From: Candidatus Pristimantibacillus lignocellulolyticus
GTDB lineage: Bacteria; Bacillota; Bacilli; Paenibacillales; Paenibacillaceae
Length of the DNA stretch: 64,000 nt
Reading direction: 5' to 3'
Assembly (NCBI GenBank): GCA_023639215.1
Contig: CP097899.1
Span: 3,282,001-3,346,000, forward strand
The notes beneath the pieces were generated by a model. It made no database searches. It was not told the DNA's origin and was given only the letters and a program-made list of their open reading frames with translations. Every line of letters starts with the position of its first letter. Position 1 is the stretch's first letter. Of the stretch, positions 62,512-64,000 are shown in pieces. The translations under genes were made by a program, and so were the position numbers.

Positions 62512-64000
62512 ATGAACAGAAAAAAGATGAATATCATGCTAATCCTTATGGTCGCGATCGCAATGTTGGTTACAGCTTGTGGCGGAAAAACTGGTAACAA
62601 TGGTACGAATAATGGTTCAAACACTCCTGCAACTACTAACAATGGAACGAATACACCAGCTGATCAAGAGCCAGTTACGCTAACTTTCGTAAACAAGGAT
62701 TTCCCATTGGACGATCCGAACACAGCTAAGTTAATTACGAAAATTGAAGAGGGTATGAAAGCGCAAGGTACTCCAGTGAAAATAGAAGTTGTTCCAGTTC
62801 AAAGTGGAACCTATTCTGAAAAGCTTGGCTTGTTACTACAAAGTGGTACGATTCCAGACTTGATTTATTTCCAAGGTGGAGACTATCAGTTTGCAATTAC
62901 ACAAGGGATATTGGAAGATTTGACGCCATACATTAAGAAATCAACACATTTGAAAGCATCTCTTTCAGAATACAATATAGAGAGAATGAAAGAGTATCCA
63001 TACCTTGTATATGCTGCTCCAACAACAACTTCAGTTTCTGTTGTACGTAAAGATTGGTTCGATCAAACGGCATCAGGAAAAACATTACTAGAGAATCCTA
63101 CAATTGATAACTACGTTACATTCTTCAAAGAGCTAAAAGAAGTTAGTGGTGCTAAATATGTCTATACGACAGCAGGAACTTTAGATGAGATTGATCCACT
63201 ATTTGCACAAGCATTTGGTATGACATCTACTTGGGTAAAAGATGATAGTGGTAGCTATGTGTATGGCGCTGTATCTAAATACGGTAAAGATAAGTTAGAC
63301 TTCTATGCAAAACTATATCAAGAGGGTTTACTTGATCCAGAATATCTAACGAAGAAATGGGATACGAAGGAACAAGCATTCTATGATGGCGATGCAGCTG
63401 TGATAGCTGGTCGTCAAGGTAAAGTAATCAACATTTATAATACTAAAATGATGGAACAAAACGGTGTAGAAGTAATGCCATTAGTTCCAGCTAAAGGAGT
63501 AGGTCAAGGATTTGTTCCAATCAATGTAAGTAAAGAGGATCGTGGATTTGCAATCTCTAAATTATCTAAAAATAAAGATGCAGCATTTGCATTACTAGAG
63601 TATATGGCAAGTCCTGAAGGCTTAATGTTAGATCAACTTGGTGTTGAAGGTGATGAATATACGATTACTGACAACCAAATTACATTGACAGATAAATTCC
63701 CAGCTTGGTATGCACACTTCATTGACAACACGATGAACTTCAAGCCAGAACAAACATTTAATCCTGAAACACCATTCCTATCTCCAGCAGCATTAGAGTC
63801 ACTTGAACTAGTGCAAACATATTCAACTAAAGATAATGCTTTTGTTATTCCTGCTGAACAGTCTGCCGCTTGGGATGCTGCAATTGCTATCTACAAAGAA
63901 TATGCAGCTAACGTTGTTACTGGTAAAGCTTCAATTAATGACTTCGACAAAATGGTAGAAAGCTTCAATGCAGCTGGTGGTAAAGCGATGACTGAATATG
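62512..64000 (+). CDS. Extracellular solute-binding lipoprotein (sugar ABC transporter), cut by the window end
   Basis: About 496 codons of a lipoprotein, still open at the window edge. It has a signal peptide with lipobox LVTAC (Cys at about residue 23), a Gly/Asn/Thr linker (about 25-52), then a type 1 solute-binding domain (LTFVNKDFPLDDPN onward) as in LplA/YtcQ-like proteins. ATG with AAGGGAGG about 8 nt upstream, 31 nt after the permease stop. Its size fits oligosaccharide-binding proteins paired with LplB/YtcP permeases. The C-terminus is outside the window. Confidence 0.92.
   Translation, partial: MNRKKMNIMLILMVAIAMLVTACGGKTGNNGTNNGSNTPATTNNGTNTPADQEPVTLTFVNKDFPLDDPNTAKLITKIEEGMKAQGTPVKIEVVPVQSGTYSEKLGLLLQSGTIPDLIYFQGGDYQFAITQGILEDLTPYIKKSTHLKASLSEYNIERMKEYPYLVYAAPTTTSVSVVRKDWFDQTASGKTLLENPTIDNYVTFFKELKEVSGAKYVYTTAGTLDEIDPLFAQAFGMTSTWVKDDSGSYVYGAVSKYGKDKLDFYAKLYQEGLLDPEYLTKKWDTKEQAFYDGDAAVIAGRQGKVINIYNTKMMEQNGVEVMPLVPAKGVGQGFVPINVSKEDRGFAISKLSKNKDAAFALLEYMASPEGLMLDQLGVEGDEYTITDNQITLTDKFPAWYAHFIDNTMNFKPEQTFNPETPFLSPAALESLELVQTYSTKDNAFVIPAEQSAAWDAAIAIYKEYAANVVTGKASINDFDKMVESFNAAGGKAMTEY

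Overview
The window is chromosomal DNA from a low-G+C Firmicute. The best fit is Paenibacillaceae (Paenibacillus or a close relative). The evidence is the gene order (secD-secF-recJ-apt-rel-dtd-hisS-aspS, then mnmA, cymR, a cysteine desulfurase, alaS, ireB, ruvX, mltG and two U32 genes), T-box leaders on hisS and alaS, strong AGGAGG ribosome binding sites and frequent TTG/GTG starts. The genus is an inference. I see no rRNA, tRNA, insertion sequence, prophage or CRISPR array. Starts were moved to the codon with a proper Shine-Dalgarno (SD) wherever the longest open frame ran past it.

Layout. 1-8.7 kb: comN, secD/secF, a stand-alone cation-transporter dimerisation domain, recJ, apt, rel, dtd. 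8.7-16.8 kb: T-box, hisS, a copy of a dispersed structured repeat, aspS, tcdA, a methyltransferase, rarA, dedA. 16.9-20.2 kb: copC/copD (minus strand) and a CorC-like CBS protein preceded by a minicistron. 20.3-24.1 kb: tRNA thiolation and cysteine genes (mnmA, cymR, desulfurase), a PRC-barrel protein and a zinc-ribbon protein. 24.3-33.9 kb: AI-2E-type permease, T-box, alaS, ireB, ruvX, two DUF1292 genes, mltG, and two U32 genes separated by a tandem pair of 170-bp inverted-repeat-ended elements. 34-43.3 kb: two tandem chemoreceptors, a penicillin-binding protein, a second AI-2E-type permease and a deacetylase with a YkoP-like tail. 43.4-47.2 kb: an accessory island of unrecognised membrane or exported proteins, a TIMP/NTR-like protein and a GNAT gene broken by a stop. 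47.3-56 kb: ilvD, a MarR regulator and a BMP-type nucleoside ABC importer followed by a YuiH-like protein and a nucleoside phosphorylase. 56.1-64 kb: an uptake and catabolism operon encoding a LacI regulator fused to a PfkB sugar kinase, AtuA-like DUF1446, DUF4387, two sugar permeases and a binding protein cut by the window end.

Two repeat families stand out beyond the genes. The first is a roughly 60-nt leader hairpin whose 3' arm abuts the SD. It occurs upstream of at least seven unrelated genes (comN, the dimerisation-domain gene, hisS, copC, the desulfurase, the PRC-barrel gene, alaS) and is duplicated at copC and alaS. The second is a structured element present as two tandem 170-bp copies at 32.2-32.6 kb and one diverged inverted copy after hisS. 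These repeats, with the LacI-PfkB/DUF1446/DUF4387 transport operon and its clear operator, are the best candidates for undescribed biology. Most of the rest is ordinary housekeeping sequence.
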